Positions 9,751 to 20,106 of a stretch of DNA of 64,000 nt are shown here, in pieces. Below the pieces are notes generated by a model, which was not told the origin of the DNA, ran no database searches, and was given only the letters and a program-made list of their open reading frames with translations. The translations under genes were made by a program, and so were the position numbers. The stretch lies in NCBI GenBank assembly GCA_002205965.3, contig NADL03000614.1:744001-808000 (forward strand). Reading direction: 5' to 3'. Each line of letters begins with the position of its first letter. The first letter of the stretch is position 1. This stretch comes from Kappaphycus alvarezii (taxonomy: Eukaryota; Rhodophyta; Florideophyceae; Gigartinales; Solieriaceae).

Positions 9751-10898
9751 TGAATATTGTCCAATCATTACTTGCCCTCCTCTTCCTTGTCCTCTTCCAG
9801 CACTGCTCCGTCATCCACGCAGCCGAGCTACAAATCCCTCAACGAGACCTCTCGAAAACCCCTCGTCTCTCAACTCCCGAACATGATATCCCACTCTCTC
9901 CAGCTAAAATCGCCCTTCTACACATGGTCGATGACGTGTGGTTCTTCAAGGAACTCGCAGAGGTTACCCTGCGCAACAAACGCCGCTATGCTATCCGCCA
10001 CAAGTTCGAACTCGTCGTCCATGACCCCGTCGAAACAACAGGCCTCTTTGCCGAAGCCTCATGTGATGACCCTGGTGCCGTGAAAAGGCATGGCCAATGT
10101 TTTAAACCAACCACCGATTTTCAACTAGACAAACGAGCCCCAACCTTTGGCAAGATCAAGCTGGCCATGTCCGCGTGTGTTGGACGTCCGGACTATTGGT
10201 TATTGTGGCTTGATGCCGACGCTTTGATTGTCAACCAGACCCGCAGTCTTCTGGATGTCGTCGACGACGCTTACGATATTATCGTCGCCTATGACTGGTT
10301 TATGCTCAATGCGGGCGTCATGCTCATGCGTTGTTCCCCATGGAACATTGCCTTTCTAAATCGTGTCTATTCAGCACGCCAGTTTGACAAGGCTCTCGCC
10401 TTGGACCAGTCCGCCTTCAACGACTTTTTCACAAAGGATCAACAAGTTCAGAAACACTTGAAAAAAGTTCCCAAACATGCCATAAACGTTTATACCGAGG
10501 AATATCGTCCAGGCGACTTTATTCTACACTTTGCAGGCAAGCTATATGAGGCTACTCCTTGGGGAATTGGCGACATTGCCCGCCAGTTTGATGTTTTGAG
10601 CCGCGTGGATGACATTGACAAGATAGCCGCGTTCTTCAAGACTCGGTATCTGCTCAACTATTTTTCAGGTACCTGTGTCATGGGCAACCCAGAACAGGAT
10701 CCAGACCGGAACTGCGGGCCGCTTGATCACCGACGCATGAAGCTCCCAGAGCCCCTGGGCTCCTTTTCATATCCAAATCGCTACCGTCAACTCGAGTACA
10801 GAAACCCGACCCTCAAAGACTGGAAGGATCCCAACGACCTTCCGGGCGCCATGGACATTAAGATACGACGAGGCATCGATCCTTCCATCTCTACTTGA
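9750..10898 (+). CDS. GT34 galactosyl/xylosyltransferase-like protein (GMA12/MNN10 type)
   Basis: A 382-residue uninterrupted frame from ATG 9750. Residues 1-24 (MNIVQSLLALLFLVLFQH...) form a signal peptide or type II membrane anchor, which fits a secretory/Golgi enzyme. The catalytic domain shows the GT34 pattern: KIALLHMVDDVWFFKELAE, NKRRYAIRHKFELVVHD, FGKIKLAMSACVG, then the metal-binding DxD in WLLWLDADALIVN, NAGVMLMRCSPW, DQSAFNDFF and GDFILHFAGK. Family members add galactose (yeast Gma12), mannose (Mnn10) or xylose (plant XXT) to cell-surface glycans; the donor cannot be told from sequence. An upstream longer frame lacks ATG and was not used. It is convergent with the DEAD-box gene, with 107 bp between the two stop codons, so 3' untranslated regions must be short or overlap. 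Confidence 0.9.
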   Translation: MNIVQSLLALLFLVLFQHCSVIHAAELQIPQRDLSKTPRLSTPEHDIPLSPAKIALLHMVDDVWFFKELAEVTLRNKRRYAIRHKFELVVHDPVETTGLFAEASCDDPGAVKRHGQCFKPTTDFQLDKRAPTFGKIKLAMSACVGRPDYWLLWLDADALIVNQTRSLLDVVDDAYDIIVAYDWFMLNAGVMLMRCSPWNIAFLNRVYSARQFDKALALDQSAFNDFFTKDQQVQKHLKKVPKHAINVYTEEYRPGDFILHFAGKLYEATPWGIGDIARQFDVLSRVDDIDKIAAFFKTRYLLNYFSGTCVMGNPEQDPDRNCGPLDHRRMKLPEPLGSFSYPNRYRQLEYRNPTLKDWKDPNDLPGAMDIKIRRGIDPSIST

Positions 10899-11005
10899 CC
10901 ACATCCGTCGCTAAAACCTTAACAACATTGCCATTTTGGTTAGATCCATGTCAAATACGTGATCATGCTGTCAAACAAATATTCTCATTTTACTTTCCGT
11001 GCCTC

Positions 11006-12891
11006 TCATCGATATGGCCGTCGCCGCTTTCCGCCCCTCGCGCCCCTTCCCCGCTGCCTATTGCTTGGGCTGAAACTCCCGAAACTGTTCCTCGCCTCCA
11101 TTTCCCTCAACACCCGCGGCACCTCACACCTCCACTTGCGATACGCTGCAATTGCCTGTGCTACAAACGTCGCATCCGCCCGCACATTCTCACACACCAA
11201 CGTGTAAGCATTCCCCTGTTCATCCGCGCGGCCCGTCCGTCCCACTCGATGCACATGCCACTCCCACGACTTTGCGCATCCATAGTTTACCACGTTCTTG
11301 ATATTTGCAATATCCAGTCCTCGTGCCGTCAAGTCCGTCGTGATCAGCAGTGGTAGCTCCCCAGATCGAAACATCTGAATGAGACCCTCGCGGTCAGCGG
11401 GATCTGTTTCACCATGTACGCATGCCGCAGGCCTGCCCGTAGTCCGAATCACATTGGCGAGCGCGGCCGATGCCCCACGGGAAGGGCAAAACACAATGAC
11501 CAATCCCTCACGAACCAATGCCTCCACATGCTCAAGGAGCCACGCTTCCTTCCTTGCCTCGTCCGGAAACAGTTGATATATCTCATGCACATTTTCACTC
11601 ACCATGGGAATCGACGGCGCCACGCCAAGCTTCTTGCTTTTCTCACCCTTAAATCCCTCGCTGTCCCATTGCCATCCATTCCTCCGCTTCGTCCTATTGT
11701 GATCCTTACACGCTGCCGCAAGTAAACCGCTGCCAACTTCTCTACTGCCCTCGGAAAAGTTGCTGAAAACATAAGCTTCTGGGCATCCGGTCGAATTTGC
11801 CCCAAGATGGCATCCACCTGCGCCCCAAAGCCCATGTCTAGCATCCGATCCGCCTCATCCAAAACAACAAAGGAACATCGTCCCAGTCCACACGCTCTCA
11901 TCTTCAACATATCGATCAACCTTCCTGGAGTACATACAACCACCTCAGCGCCGCCATCTCTAAGCCTTTTAAACTGCTCATACTTGCCCACCCCTCCCAC
12001 AACACACATTACCCTCATGCCCATTACCTCTGCCATTTGTTCTACAACCCCACCAATCTGGGCCGCGAGCTCTCTAGTCGGAGCCACAACCAGCGCGGTA
12101 GGCCCTTTACCTCCCGCACTAGTTCCTTTCCTCTGCCTCTCCACATGGGCCAACATTGGAATGGTATACGCGGCAGTTTTGCCACTACCCGTCTTTGCAA
12201 CCGCAATCACATCGACTCCCTCCAACAAAAGAGGAATAGCAACACGTTGGATCGACGTAGGGAGTTGATACATCCCCAACACGGCATCCAACAGCGCGGC
12301 CGGTAATGCGTACATGAGTTGCTCAAATGAATCCACAGGCACCAACCCGTGTGTCAAGCCCGTAACCTGGGCGCCGAGCTGGTTCAAACGAAGCAAGCGT
12401 TGGTCCTCTGTCAGTGCGGCGAGATTTGCAACCGGGGTGTAGCCGCTGGGTCGCAACGGGGGATACGAAATGCGTGAATGATCGAGCGGGGGCAGTACTA
12501 GATCACGCGCGGAGTTTCCCTGGGGATGCACGACGTCTTCCTCGAGGTCATGATCGGAATCATGGTTGGGATTGTCGAGACGATGCTTGGGTACCTCGCG
12601 TAGGATGACAAAGGCATCGTCACTGCTGTCATCGGGGGGATCGTGTGATTGGGAGGGGGCGGCTGGAGGGGTTGGTTTCTTTTTAAGCGAGTCCATGAAC
12701 TGGTCGAGAGAATCTGGCTCGGGATCTTGATGGTGCGTGGCGGGGGAGGGCTGTGGTTGGGGGGTGAGTTTGGAAGAAGGGGTGAAGGGAGAGAGGTTTG
12801 GGCGGTGGCGACGACGAGAAGTGGGCGAAGAGTCGTCCGAGTCAGAGGCGGAGTCAAAAAGGTTTTCGGGGGCGGCACGCGCCCGTTTCAT
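11006..12891 (-). CDS. DEAD-box ATP-dependent RNA helicase, DDX42-like
   Basis: Start chosen at ATG 12891 (MKRARAAPENLFDSASDSDD); frame upstream has no ATG. A disordered Ser/Asp/Pro-rich N-terminus of about 170 residues precedes the helicase core: Q-motif region, AKTGSGKTAAYT (motif I), PTRELAAQI (Ia), TPGRLIDML (Ib), VLDEADRMLDMGFG (II), MFSATFP (III), then TTDLTARGLDIANI (V) and HRVGRTGRADEQG (VI). YEQFKRLRDGGAEVVVCTPG is close to DDX42/plant RH24, which act around U2 snRNP and splicing. The C-terminus is RG/K-rich (GRGARGGKRRRPYR). One frame change lies near 11.68 kb between motifs III and IV; it equals one missing base, both frames stay open across the overlap, and the skipped-to frame gives continuous helicase sequence, so base loss is likelier than an intron. 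An out-of-frame ATG at 12901 makes a 15-codon overlapping upstream ORF. Confidence 0.88.
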
Positions 12892-13100
12892 CGCGGTGCA
12901 TGAGAATTTGAAGGGAGGCGAGAGGCGGGGCGGTTGGATTGAGAGCAAAGTTCAAAGGGTGTGAGGGAAGGAGTGGGGATAAAGTCTTGATCTTTTTAAG
13001 ATGGGCACAGGAGCATGTGCTGCTTGCGGTTGACAAGTGCAGTATGCCCGTACAGTAACTGTACCCAAGTATTGTACAGTACAGTACAGAACTGCCCTGC
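12892..13100 (-). promoter_or_regulatory. DEAD-box gene promoter with TACAGTA elements
   Basis: TACAGTAACTGTAC at 13051-13064 and overlapping TGTACAGTACAGTACAG at 13073-13089 lie 160-200 bp upstream of the helicase ATG. These are the same inverted or repeated GTACAG elements found before ATP12 and GT34. A short overlapping upstream ORF starts at 12901. Confidence 0.45.
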
Positions 13101-13844
13101 TCGTTGAGTACTAGACTGTGATTCGTCGAAGCGCGTCGTCCATCGCTATGTCCATTCTGTCCCGCACCACACTCCACGTGGCCGACGTGGCACATGCACC
13201 ACACAGACACAGTTCCATCAAATGATACATTTTGGTACGGACATTGAAATCTCGTTATAGGCATGCTAATCGGTTATTAATTTTATTGCATTAAGTATCT
13301 ATAATGCTAGCAAAGAGCTAACAGGATGGTCCACGTCGTCCACGTGCAGGGACATGCGCGAGAAAATAGCTTGCGCAACTGACGACCAGATAGTGCAACT
13401 GATGCGACTCAACACGCGCTTGCGGATCACTCCGACAGGGGTGCCAAACTTCTCCGCAATACGCCGCAGAAGACCCTCTATGAAGAGGAAGGTGGCATCG
13501 GTAGAAAACAAGAAAATGAGAGCATCGCAAGGGTCCATTTGTTTTCTTCAGAAAATGATCTAAAATGGTTGCGGCGCTACCAAATTGGCCCACGCGAAAT
13601 ACGATTATGCACAATGTTCCTTTAAAGGCCAACTCGGACCCACCCAGGAAGCAAGCTATAGTACACTTCGGCACATGTGACAGCGACCGCAGATACCTTT
13701 CTACCACTGTATCTCATAGCTGTCCCCAGCCCTCACAGCTACGCCCCTCGCAATCTCAGTTATCACCACACAAGCATCGGGGTGCCAGCCTCCCACTGTG
13801 CAAATTAGCACAGCAATGAGCCTACTTCTGCCAAATACTCGCAA
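13101..13844. other. Intergenic, no recognisable gene
   Basis: Only short overlapping frames on both strands (up to 129 codons at 13318-13707, minus) without motifs, leader or promoter palindromes. Nothing assignable. Confidence 0.4.
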
Positions 13845-14123
13845 TCAATGCTCGGTGCCTTCTGTCCTTCGCGCCCGAGCTGTGTTCAAGGCGGCCGGCG
13901 CGTGAAACCCTCTCACCTTCCTATGTGACCGTGCAAGGGGGCTGACAAAGGTCACGTCAAAAAAGGTCAGTCCCGCCCCGGCTTCCCATCCCCAGATGTC
14001 CGGCCGTGAACGGTCAAGTCCCTCGCGAGGCTCAACCACGGGGTGGCGAGCGGCTTTGGCCAAATCCATGGCGAGGACGCTCACCTGGCGATCGTGGCCA
14101 TGGGTCCTTGGACCGCCGTGCAA
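13845..14123 (-). mobile_element. LINE-like retrotransposon C-terminal fragment
   Basis: About 90 codons containing PVVEPREGLDRSRPDIWGW and FFDVTFVSPLARSH. An EPREGL...RPDI...DVTxVSPL pattern is typical of the C-terminal region of non-LTR reverse-transcriptase proteins in protists and algae. No reverse-transcriptase core is visible next to it, so this is a 5'-truncated scrap. The identification rests on this short pattern and is tentative. Confidence 0.35.
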
Positions 14124-14816
14124 GCATTACAGGGGTTGGTCGCCGTACACATCCAATGTTTCTGGGCAATGACGTCGTGGCTATTGCTCAAGCGGCACTC
14201 CGCTAAAGATGCGATATGCTTTTATCGCGGTCTCGTTGTATTGTTCGTTGTTGAGAAATTGCTGGTGTGTCTTTGCAGCAGCGAGTTGGGAGCCCAAGGG
14301 GCGCTGCTTTTGCAATCATGCTTCTTTATGCCAAATTCAACTGGTTCCCCTCACTCATCCTATCAAGCCGCAACATCTACTTGCAATGATCACTTTATTG
14401 TGAGAAGCTTCAAAATGCAAGCTTATTCGATCGCTCACGCCCCTTACGTCCAACTTATGAGTAGAGAATCGACTCCGGCTGCCTCACCAGGGTGCGCTTA
14501 CACCCTCATTGTAGACAGAATTCAAATGTCATTGTCGCCCTGATAACGGCACAGTGGCCACGACACCCGCAGGGCATACGGGCGACAATGCCGCAGCCTC
14601 CGCAAGTTAATCGTCCTTACCATTGCCTTGCCCGCATACGAATTCCGTCGACCGACAATACTTTCCTGTAGTCGAGCGCATATTGAGGGTAGACGCGGGC
14701 GCCATCACTGATTGAGCCAATTCTTCTTCGTCTCTGATCAGTTCGGATACCTGCAAAGGGCATGGGTCCAGCAATTGCACCACAAGATCAACAAAGACCT
14801 AGACGTTCAACAATAT
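14124..14816. other. Intergenic with a short inverted repeat
   Basis: No gene recognised; an open frame of 166 codons at 14043-14543 (+) has no motif. CATTGTCGCCC at 14530-14540 is repeated inverted as GGGCGACAATG at 14580-14590, a possible hairpin or miniature-element end. The SEH1 stop lies at the right border. Confidence 0.35.
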
Positions 14817-15745
14817 CTACACCTTCTCCTCGTTGGCATCCACGCAATCCTTTAGACACCACTTCCACTTACCCATTACTTCCCCCGGCATTCTTGCCCA
14901 CGATCGCACCTTTCCATCATCATGCGCAGAGCCCAACACACCGCCCGCACGATCCCACTCTACCTTTTTCACTCGACCACCGTCATCATCCATTTTCGCA
15001 GCTCTCTTCATGTCCCCGTCCTTCAGTTGCCAAACTTCAACCCCCCCGCTCTCCTTACCCAACCCTATCCAGCCTGCGCTGCCCAATCAACACACAAAAC
15101 CTTATCCCCCTCTTCTAGACGATCCACTTTCCCGCAAACTTGCCACTCCCAATCTGTCCCTCCCTTCATCACTACGATCCCACCCGCGACGATATAAGTT
15201 CCACCGGGCGCAAAGGAAACACCGCCACTTTCCTCAACGTCGACCTGCGCTAGAAATCCCCACATGGCGTCCCTCTTTCCGATCTGATATATCCTCAATA
15301 CACCCTCCTCTCCAATCGTGGCTAGCATACCCTCCTCCGAAAATGCCGCATCTGTAAGCGCTAGTCTCGCATCACGGATTACAGTCTCCTCCACTCCTAT
15401 ATCCGCTGCTGTTTCTTCACACACCTTGTACACGACTGCAATACCATCTGACCCTATTGTCACCATAATATCAGGGCTCAGTCGCGGGGGTGCAAACAAC
15501 ACACGGGTTAAACTGCCAGGTTTATGGCGGGAGGAGAGTTTGGAAATTAGGGCCCAGTCTGAAGTATGGGAAGGCTTCCAGAGGGACAGGGTTCCGTTGG
15601 AGTGAGCACAGGCGAGTCGTGTTGCCGATTCATTAATGGCAATGTCAATGACTGTAGAGCGCGAAGCCTTTGGGGAGAGTGGAGAGGACGACGCACGCGG
15701 ACGGCGCGAAGATGGCGGGGTTGTGTACGAAAGATCGGGGGCCAT
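14817..15745 (-). CDS. SEH1: SEH1/SEC13-family WD40 nucleoporin
   Basis: Start at ATG 15745 in CACCATGG context (MAPDLSYTTPPSSRR); upstream in-frame sequence has no ATG. The protein reads as WD40 blades in Seh1/Sec13 order: STVIDIAINESATRLACAHS, GTLSLWKPS, SDWALISKLSSRHKPGSLTR, VLFAPPRLSPDIMVTIGSDG, GEEGVLRIYQIG, GGVEVWQLKDG and a last blade GRVKKVEWDRAGGVLGSAHD with DDGKVRSW and GKWKW. Seh1 sits in the Y (Nup107-160) complex of the nuclear pore and in the GATOR2/SEA complex. The frame changes once near 15.07 kb, equal to one missing base; the second frame carries the last one and a half blades, so the gene is probably intact in vivo. About 300 residues, near the family's usual 320-360. Sec13 is the main alternative, but the terminal blade fits Seh1 better. 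Confidence 0.72.
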
Positions 15746-15900
15746 GGTGAGCCAATTCTCGGACGGTGGTAACTGCCGGCGAACGGCACAGAGAAGAATG
15801 GCTTCGTGGAATCGCTGTTGCGTATGTAATGGGCCTTGGAAGACGAAGGCTTGTATGTTTCCGTTTACTGTACTGTATTGTTTACTATGTTGAAACAGTT
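15746..15900 (-). promoter_or_regulatory. SEH1 promoter with TACTGTACTGTA
   Basis: TACTGTACTGTA at 15866-15877, a direct double copy of TACTGTA sharing bases, 120-135 bp upstream of the SEH1 ATG. Coding-strand sequence between this element and the ATG is C/T-rich, as in other leaders here. Confidence 0.42.
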
Positions 15901-17011
15901 GTTTGCATGCCCTGTAATCCAACAATTTTTGAGTGGTTTCGATACCCACTGCAGTATGATGTAATGTTGTCAACTGTAAATTTGAGCCACCACGTGTACA
16001 CGATGTAACACAGAATATTAATTTTTTTTATTAAACGGCTTTTTGTGTCGTAAGTACCCTCCCCGATGGTTAAATTCGGCGGTATGGGTTCATTTTGAAT
16101 TTTCATAACGCCATTCCCGCCAACTTCCTTTTGAGCAGGGACATGCACAGCAAACCTTGTGCTCCTGAGCAAACTTTGCGTGCATGAGCCACTTTAATTT
16201 TCTCACCAAACTAATGTGGCTCGTGAAATGTTGCGACAGGCGCTGATGGCACTTCACTCTACTCTACCACCAAGTAGAGGGGAGGCCAGAAAGCAAACAA
16301 GCCGCATTGGAGGTTACTGTCATTGCGGAGTGTCGCTGTAAAAAAATACCTTGCACCTTCGAAACCCACCATTGAGCGACTAGCGACGGTTCTCAAAAAT
16401 TCCTTGTTGACGGCGAACGCCGCCCGGTGCTGTAATGTCCAGATTACTCATCTAAAGACCTCACACGATCTTCTGCAATGCTCGGAAAGATGCTCACAAC
16501 GTCGATTTTGGGTCTATTTTGAACAGTTGGACGGCACTTTTCGCTTTCCTCGGCCTTCACCAGCCTGCCTCAGCAACAAGCAATACTGCGGGTTGAACCT
16601 ATGGAAATGGTGGCTGAAGCTTGCGTGACCCTTGTCCATTCCCTTTCTGCCGGCGATTTCGGTCAACATCATACCGTTCGCTATATTCTCCTGAAACCAA
16701 TCGATCAACTGAATTTTCCCATTATTTCGCTCCCTTAGCTCTATATCCAGCGAGAAAAAGAGACCTTTTATTTCATGGATTCTAGTGGGGGATCAGGCAA
16801 AAGCCCCGTCTGGAGGTCGGGTGGTGGGGTACGCTTGCAGTTTTCGGTGATTCAGCATGACCGCGGTGCACTGGAGGACAAATACCGAGACACGTGTCTT
16901 AAGCCTCCGGAATTCAGACAGAGGATGCTTTCCCCGACGGTCGGCTGTCAAGTTACGGTACTAACATCATGAAGCGCCTTTAGTCCGGTTGACCCGATTT
17001 GTCCGTAAATG
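15901..17011. other. Intergenic, no recognisable gene
   Basis: About 1.1 kb with only short frames (none above about 100 codons) and no motif. An AT-rich segment lies at 15.98-16.04 kb. Nothing assignable. Confidence 0.4.
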
Positions 17012-17500
17012 TCAATGGCGATAGGCGAAAGATCCATTTCCATACCCTCGGCACAACAAGGTAGCGCATAGTACTCCCTTTTTCTGCTGTTTGGCTCGTG
17101 TCAGTGCTGAGAGACCTCCATCGGCCTGGTTGCGATATAGCGCGGAGAGAGGACTGACAATGGCCACACCGAGACCCTGTAGGGTGGGCGCGAATAAAGG
17201 GTCGTCGATGATGAGGTCCAGTGCGCGATGCTCGGCTGGGTTCTTGTGGAGGTCGGCGGCAAAGACTCGCTCCCGAATTACGGTGAGAGAAATGGCCGGG
17301 CTAGTGAGTCGCGGTAGAGAATATCCCGAAGACAGTTGTGACGGCGCACCGCACTGACAGCCCCTTTGCAGGTTGATGCGTGATGGCCCGTGGTATCGAG
17401 GAGAGGGGGAACAGTGTAGTTCCCTTCTAGGCAGGTAGTGCAGCGCTGGACGCCGCAGAATACTATGTTGCCTAGGCGAACGTCGACTATCGTACGCCAT
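17012..17500 (-). mobile_element. LINE-like retrotransposon C-terminal fragment
   Basis: A 162-codon open frame. Its second half has a pattern known from the C-terminus of non-LTR reverse transcriptases: ERVFAADLHKNPAEHRALDL, IIDDPLFAPTLQGLGVAIVS-PLS, then ALTRAKQQKKGVL. The first half (arginine/histidine/cysteine-rich) would match the cysteine/histidine region before it. No catalytic reverse-transcriptase core is next to it. Different from the 13.8-14.1 kb fragment in sequence, so a separate insertion or family. Confidence 0.4.
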
Positions 17501-17973
17501 ATCTCCCCTGAGTTGTATAGGTTGGTGGCCGGCAGCGTAAGTGTTGAGAAAGGGGCGGAAGCCGTCGAGGAGGCCGTCGAGGCCAGCCGAGTAAATACTG
17601 AGAGGTAGTTCCGATACTTTTGTTAGAGTAACGCAATTTTCTCAAATAAGCTGCAGGGCAGTATGGCCGTTAGCCTTGACAAGGAAGAAAAGAACATTGT
17701 GACTTTAACTAGCTTTACAGCTAACATTACTTACCGCCTACACACACTCCCTATCTTTCGGCTGCAGAAAACCATTCCGGGAAATGAAACCGATGATTCT
17801 TCCGAAACAATAAGCCACCCAACAGTTTCCCTTTTCGATGGGAGGCTTCGAGACTGTACCCTGAATTGTTCACTCCATGTGAACAATACCGCAAGGGCCA
17901 AGTTGGAGACCTAACGTGATTTGCCCTATGTTTGAACAGCGCTGTTTTTGAAATGAAGCAGTGGAAGCAGTGC
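17501..17973. other. Intergenic between LINE scrap and methyltransferase stop
   Basis: No gene recognised. An 83-codon frame at 17663-17914 (+) has no motif. The right end is presumably the 3' untranslated region of the methyltransferase gene. Confidence 0.35.
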
Positions 17974-18794
17974 TCACATCTTTCGCGCAACCAACAATAC
18001 AGTGGAATCCTTTGAGGATAATGTGGGGTATTTGTCAGCTGGAATATACTCCAACTTCTCAATGGCAAACCCAGCTCTCCTTGCATACAGCCCCATCTCC
18101 CTGGTACTTATGAAATAGAACCATCCAGGCGTTTGATTGGACCATTCATACTCATCAGAACTAAGTACAAGTCCAGGTGCCCCAGTTAACAGCTTATCAT
18201 CACCTGCCTCCTCTATAAAAGCCAATGCTTCGCTCACCGTTCGCTCTGCCTTGACTTTGAATCCTATCTTCTCAACCGCATCCCTAAGCATTGTCACTCC
18301 GATCGTCGTTGCCACAAATAGTCCCCTACCTCGAGCCATCCAAAGATGTCATCAAACACGTCTTGAACTACTTCCGGTCTCATAAAATGAATCACCTCGG
18401 ATAGTAACACACCGGAAACACTACCTTCCTCCAAAATTTCCCTGCACGGCAAGCGTCCGAACCGGGTTCCAGTCAGACGACCAACAGCCTTGCCGTCCTT
18501 TTGTTCCCGATCTATTCTCAGATTCACTCTCTCTCGCAAGATTTTTAAGTGTGTCTCATCACAGTCAACCGCAATCACATCTCGTCCACGGTGTAGGGCA
18601 TGAAGTGTATGGACACCGTACGCGGCACCTAAATCAAGCAGTGGTTTGGGAGAGGCAGGTAGGCTCGACACCCAGTAATCGAAAGAAATGCCGATTTTAT
18701 TAAACATGAAGCCCATTCGATTGTTGGTCTTCTCCAAGTCAGGCATTGAACTTTCCTCTCTTTCAGAATTGGCAGCGATGGAAACAGATGTCAT
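17974..18794 (-). CDS. Class I SAM-dependent methyltransferase
   Basis: Starts at ATG 18794 (MTSVSIAANSEREES). The SAM-binding motif I is clear: PLLDLGAAYGVHTLHALHRG, followed by the acidic motif II region DVIAVDCDETHLKILRERV and a motif IV/V region GVLLSEVIHFMRPE, DDIFGWLEVG. The second half (LFVATTIGVTMLRDAVEKIG, GWFYFISTREMGLYARRAGF) continues the Rossmann fold in a new frame. The change lies at a G4 run near 18.34 kb; one extra G restores continuous sequence, so the gene is probably intact. About 270 residues. The substrate cannot be inferred; the fold resembles small-molecule or TPMT/UbiE-like enzymes. The nearest TACTGTA element is about 400 bp upstream. Confidence 0.8.
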
Positions 18795-19717
18795 GTTCCT
18801 GATTCTTTATTGACTGGCCTCGAGATAGACATATTGGGTGGGTTAGGCTCCCCGAAGAAGAGATCATCCCTTTTTGAATCGTTCTGGCAGCCCTGTACAA
18901 GGAACCTTTTGCCAAGCAATTTGAAGATATCTTTCCTTCCAATCAAAGAACCAAGGGAAGCGGATTTTGCATTATGTAACTTTGTTGAAGATAGCTGGCG
19001 ATTCCGCCGCCGTAAAATACTCCTCAGGCCGAAGCATTGGCTTCGGAATACGGTGCATGTGCAATTACTATTTTTGATCGAATCTTAAAGGGAGAACATT
19101 ACATTATAGCATGTTAGAATTCTAGAAATTTTGGGAAGGGTAAGTCCTTGCTGTTCGCCGAGTCCCACAGAGGGGACTCGAGTGTCCTTTACTGCATATA
19201 CTGTACTGCGTGAAACAAAGGTAAATGCAATGGGATACTGTAGCCTCATTTAGGACAGTGATCCACATTAACTCTCGATGATTCTGTCAGTAATTGTACG
19301 ATCTGCGAGATCATACAGTGCACAGATCACACGTGTGTGTAACCGTTACCATAGCATGTAGATATTTCTATCGACCCCTTCTGGTCGTCGATAGGAGCGA
19401 CGACGGAGGGGTACTGTAGCTACTTTCTACTTTGCAGTATCGAGGATTAAGCTAGTATTGACAATGAAGTCTACTGACTAGCAAGGGCGAGACGCCGCTA
19501 CACCCTCTTTCTAACTCAATTCTCTCTCGCTTTCCCGTTTGCTCGGACCGACGAACTAATCCTCGGGATCACGCGACAGATTCAGTACAGTATCTTGATA
19601 ATTAAAATGCAACCCAGGATAATAATGCAACCCAGGAGAGGATTCGTTCTTTCGCTTTGCACTGTAATAATTATAATGAGACCAGAATGTCCTTTGTTCT
19701 GAGCCCAATGAAGGAGT
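18795..19717. promoter_or_regulatory. Methyltransferase upstream region with TACTGTA elements
   Basis: TACTGCATATACTGTACTG at 19190-19208 (TACTGTA-type) and CAGTACAGTATC near 19583-19594. Also a short tandem repeat: AATGCAACCCAGGA occurs twice between about 19606 and 19640. No gene recognised. The region ends at the left copy of the 160-bp repeat that flanks the LTR element. Confidence 0.35.
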
Positions 19718-19877
19718 CTTCCGGAATATTTCGCCAGATTTACGTATGGTGGTCGTGCTGCAAATGTCATGACCTTACGAAATCAACGTCCAAGTGAGAT
19801 CGAGGCCATGCGATTATTGAAGATTGGAAATCGATCACAGTCGGAAACATCCCGTGCCCATCGGCAGTGATGTGCCA
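19718..19877 (+). repeat. 160-bp flanking direct repeat, left copy
   Basis: Starts CTTCCGGAATATTTCGCC and ends CATCGGCAGTGATGTGCCA, directly touching the 5' LTR. The same 160 bp, about five differences, mostly transitions, touches the outer end of the 3' LTR at 25178-25337. One frame reads GGRAANVMTLRNQRPSEIE... to a TGA, so the repeat may come from the 3' end of a coding region. Confidence 0.8.
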
Positions 19878-20106
19878 TGTAACGACTGACAGCGCTCCTA
19901 TCTGACAGTGATATTAGTCCTACATGATCAATTAGAATCTCTATTGGTCAGCCTTTAATTAGACAACCTGAAAGGTCGTATTGGTATCATCCAAGCCTTA
20001 CATATTTGGGTTGAGTAAAGGCAAAGCTCTGAGGGTGGAGACTCTCACGAGCTACAGTGCCCATCGGTGTGTTTTGTTGAATCAGAATCAGGCTAGAGGT
20101 GCATCA
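19878..20106 (+). repeat. 5' LTR
   Basis: 229 bp, TG...CA ends, nearly identical to 24949-25177 (about four differences seen by eye, mostly transitions). Confidence 0.9.

Noticed and set aside
11599-11710. Short intron to explain the DEAD-box frame change
   Set aside because: No convincing GT...AG pair of suitable length; both frames are open through the overlap and a one-base loss explains it better.
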